From Streptomyces sp. SA15 (GTDB taxonomy: Bacteria > Actinomycetota > Actinomycetes > Streptomycetales > Streptomycetaceae): a DNA stretch of 52,046 bases. The DNA is taken from NCBI RefSeq assembly GCF_002291145.1, contig NZ_NTGE01000144.1, positions 1 through 52,046 on the forward strand. Direction: 5' to 3'. Positions within the stretch are counted from its first letter, which is position 1. Each line of letters opens with the position of its first letter. The notes under the pieces are model-generated. The model was not told the DNA's origin, did no database searches, and saw nothing but the letters and a program-made list of their open reading frames with translations. The position numbers and the translations under genes are program-made. This document shows, in pieces, positions 50,620 to 52,046 of the stretch.

Positions 50620-52046
50620 CTACGCCCCCAACTCCTCGGCCATCGCCGCTCGCAACCTCAGCGTCGTGACAAGCCGCTGAAACGCCTCCGCCCAGTACCC
50701 CCCGGCCCCGGGACTCGCGTCCTCCGACTCGTCCGGCACCGCCAGCAACCCGTCGAGCCGACCCGCCTCGGAGGGCTCGAGGCAGCGCTCGGCCAGCCCC
50801 ATCACGCCACTGAAACTCCATGGGTAACTCCCTGCATCCCGTGCGATGTTGAGCGCGTCCACCACGGCCCGCCCGAGCAGCGCGGCCCACGGCACCGCGC
50901 ACACCCCGAGCAGCTGGAAGGCCTCGGACAGCCCGTGCGCCGCGATGAACCCGGCCACCCACTCGGCCCGTTCGGCGGCGTCCAGCGTGGCCAGCAGCTT
51001 GGCCCGCTCGGCCAGGGACACCGCGCCGGGGCCGCCGGCCTCGGGTGCCCCGGGCGCCCCGAGGAGGGCTCGCGCCCACTCGGCGTCCCGCTGCCGCACC
51101 GCCGCCCGGCACCACGCCGCGTGCAGTTCGCCCTGCCAGTCGTCCGCCACCGGCAGCGCCACGATCTCCCGCGGTGTACGGCCCCCGAGCCGGGCCGGCC
51201 AGGTGGGCAGCGGTGCCGCCTCCACCAACTGGCCGAACCACCACGACCGCTCCCCCCGTCCGGCCGGCGGCTTGGGTACGACACCGTCGCGCTCCATGCT
51301 CGGGTCGCACTCGTGCGGCGCCTCGACCGTGAGGGTGGGTAGGTCCTTCGTGTGGCTCGTATGGTCGACGGCCACGCACGCGCCCGCCCTGACCGCCATC
51401 CGCGCGGCGAGCGCCGAACCGGGCAGCGCCGACAGCAGCTCCGCCGCCGTCGCCCGGACGTTGCGGCTGCGGTCGGTCAGCGACTGCTCCAGGAACGGCT
51501 CGTCCTCCGGGCTCAGGCCGGTCCGCAGTGAGTCGAGGAACATCAGCCGGTCCTCGGCCCGTTCCGTCGTCCACGTCGTGGCGAGCAGCTCGCGCGCGGT
51601 GGCGGGCTCTCGGGCGCGCAGCGCGGAGAGGAGGGCGACGCGCTCGGCGAACAGCCCTTCCTGCCAGAGCTGTTGGATCTTGTCGGTGTCCTCGGGCCGG
51701 GGGAGCGATGTGCCGCCGCCCGGTGTCGCGCGCAGGGCGAACCGCCAGTCCGGGTTCAGCCGGGCGAGCCACACGGCACGCGGTCCCGCGAAGGTCAGCG
51801 CCGCCGGCCGCAGGTCCGTGCGTCCCCGGGCCGCGTCCAGGAGGGCGGGCAGCATCTCTGGGGGTGCGGCGAAACCACGGGCGTTCGCCGTCGCGAGCCA
51901 CTGCGGCAGCAGCTCCATGAGGTCCGGTGCCGTACCTCTGCGGCCACCGCCGCCCGTGCCGGGGCGGTCGGACAGCAGCATCGACAGCCTGCGGGCCGCC
52001 GCGACGGGCAGCGGAGGGCGCGGGTCCTCGGCGGCCGGTTCGGGAC
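50620..52046 (-). CDS. DUF5691 domain protein (5' end outside window)
   Basis: The frame is open from 50620 to the right edge. An ATG at 51981 is internal by context, because sense continues upstream (codons reading AAARRLSMLLSD). Visible sequence is Ala/Leu/Trp-rich and helical: DLMELLPQWLATANARG, TFAGPRAVWLARLNPDWRFAL, VALLSALRAREPATARELL, DRSRNVRATAAELLSALPGS (HEAT-like helical hairpins), and a C-terminal half with WCRAAVRQRDAEWARALLG and LLGVCAVPWAALLGRAVVD. It matches the actinobacterial DUF5691 family, which usually occurs beside SWIM zinc-finger and MoxR-type AAA genes; those would lie to the right, outside. The family call is moderate and the function unknown. Confidence 0.75.
   Translation of the reverse strand, partial: PEPAAEDPRPPLPVAAARRLSMLLSDRPGTGGGGRRGTAPDLMELLPQWLATANARGFAAPPEMLPALLDAARGRTDLRPAALTFAGPRAVWLARLNPDWRFALRATPGGGTSLPRPEDTDKIQQLWQEGLFAERVALLSALRAREPATARELLATTWTTERAEDRLMFLDSLRTGLSPEDEPFLEQSLTDRSRNVRATAAELLSALPGSALAARMAVRAGACVAVDHTSHTKDLPTLTVEAPHECDPSMERDGVVPKPPAGRGERSWWFGQLVEAAPLPTWPARLGGRTPREIVALPVADDWQGELHAAWCRAAVRQRDAEWARALLGAPGAPEAGGPGAVSLAERAKLLATLDAAERAEWVAGFIAAHGLSEAFQLLGVCAVPWAALLGRAVVDALNIARDAGSYPWSFSGVMGLAERCLEPSEAGRLDGLLAVPDESEDASPGAGGYWAEAFQRLVTTLRLRAAMAEELGA

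Overview
The window is high-GC actinobacterial chromosome and almost certainly Streptomyces. Nearly every codon ends in G or C and GTG/TTG starts are common. The gene families also fit: several eukaryotic-type Ser/Thr kinases with extracytoplasmic tails, an XRE/DUF5753 + DUF397 + RsbW-like ATPase cluster, an LAETG surface protein, a c-di-AMP riboswitch in front of an NlpC/P60 hydrolase, and an IcmB-like B12 protein. All product calls come from reading motifs by eye; no database was searched.

Layout. 1-8742: a cluster of four kinase genes (the first cut by the window edge) plus an internally deleted kinase remnant, a perfect 21-bp tandem repeat, and a reverse-strand family-2 glycosyltransferase. 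8920-12395: succinic semialdehyde dehydrogenase and a GMC-type oxidoreductase. 12411-25626: an accessory surface/toxin island. It holds an LAETG wall-anchored protein, divergent from a secreted giant of about 3,540 residues (DNRLRE, Ig-like, three LamG-like and many YD repeats, Rhs core, predicted nuclease tip), followed at 10 bp by a SUKH immunity gene. After that come fragments that look like a second, decayed toxin tip and immunity gene. 25592-29342: DUF397, XRE regulator, frameshifted RsbW-like ATPase, winged-helix protein and PD-(D/E)XK (Rpn-like) protein. 29343-29992 is gene-free.

29993-32170: chorismate mutase behind a Phe/Tyr-rich leader peptide and terminator (a probable attenuator), divergent from guaA. 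32183-36770: FMN-binding split-barrel protein, class II aldolase, DUF4429/SHOCT protein, a membrane protein and DoxX. 36788-40668: PspC-type envelope-stress genes and a PspC-sensor kinase/LuxR response regulator pair. 40723-44464: two paralogous coiled-coil NlpC/P60 hydrolases (the second under a ydaO-type riboswitch), a small membrane protein and a beta-propeller pseudogene. 44465-52046: pcrA, M23 endopeptidase, lipase, icmB-like gene and a partial DUF5691 gene.

The main themes are cell-envelope sensing and remodelling (kinases, PspC modules, NlpC/P60 and M23 hydrolases, LAETG protein) and contact-type antagonism (Rhs toxin/SUKH). The most informative regulatory elements are the aromatic leader-peptide attenuator and the c-di-AMP riboswitch.
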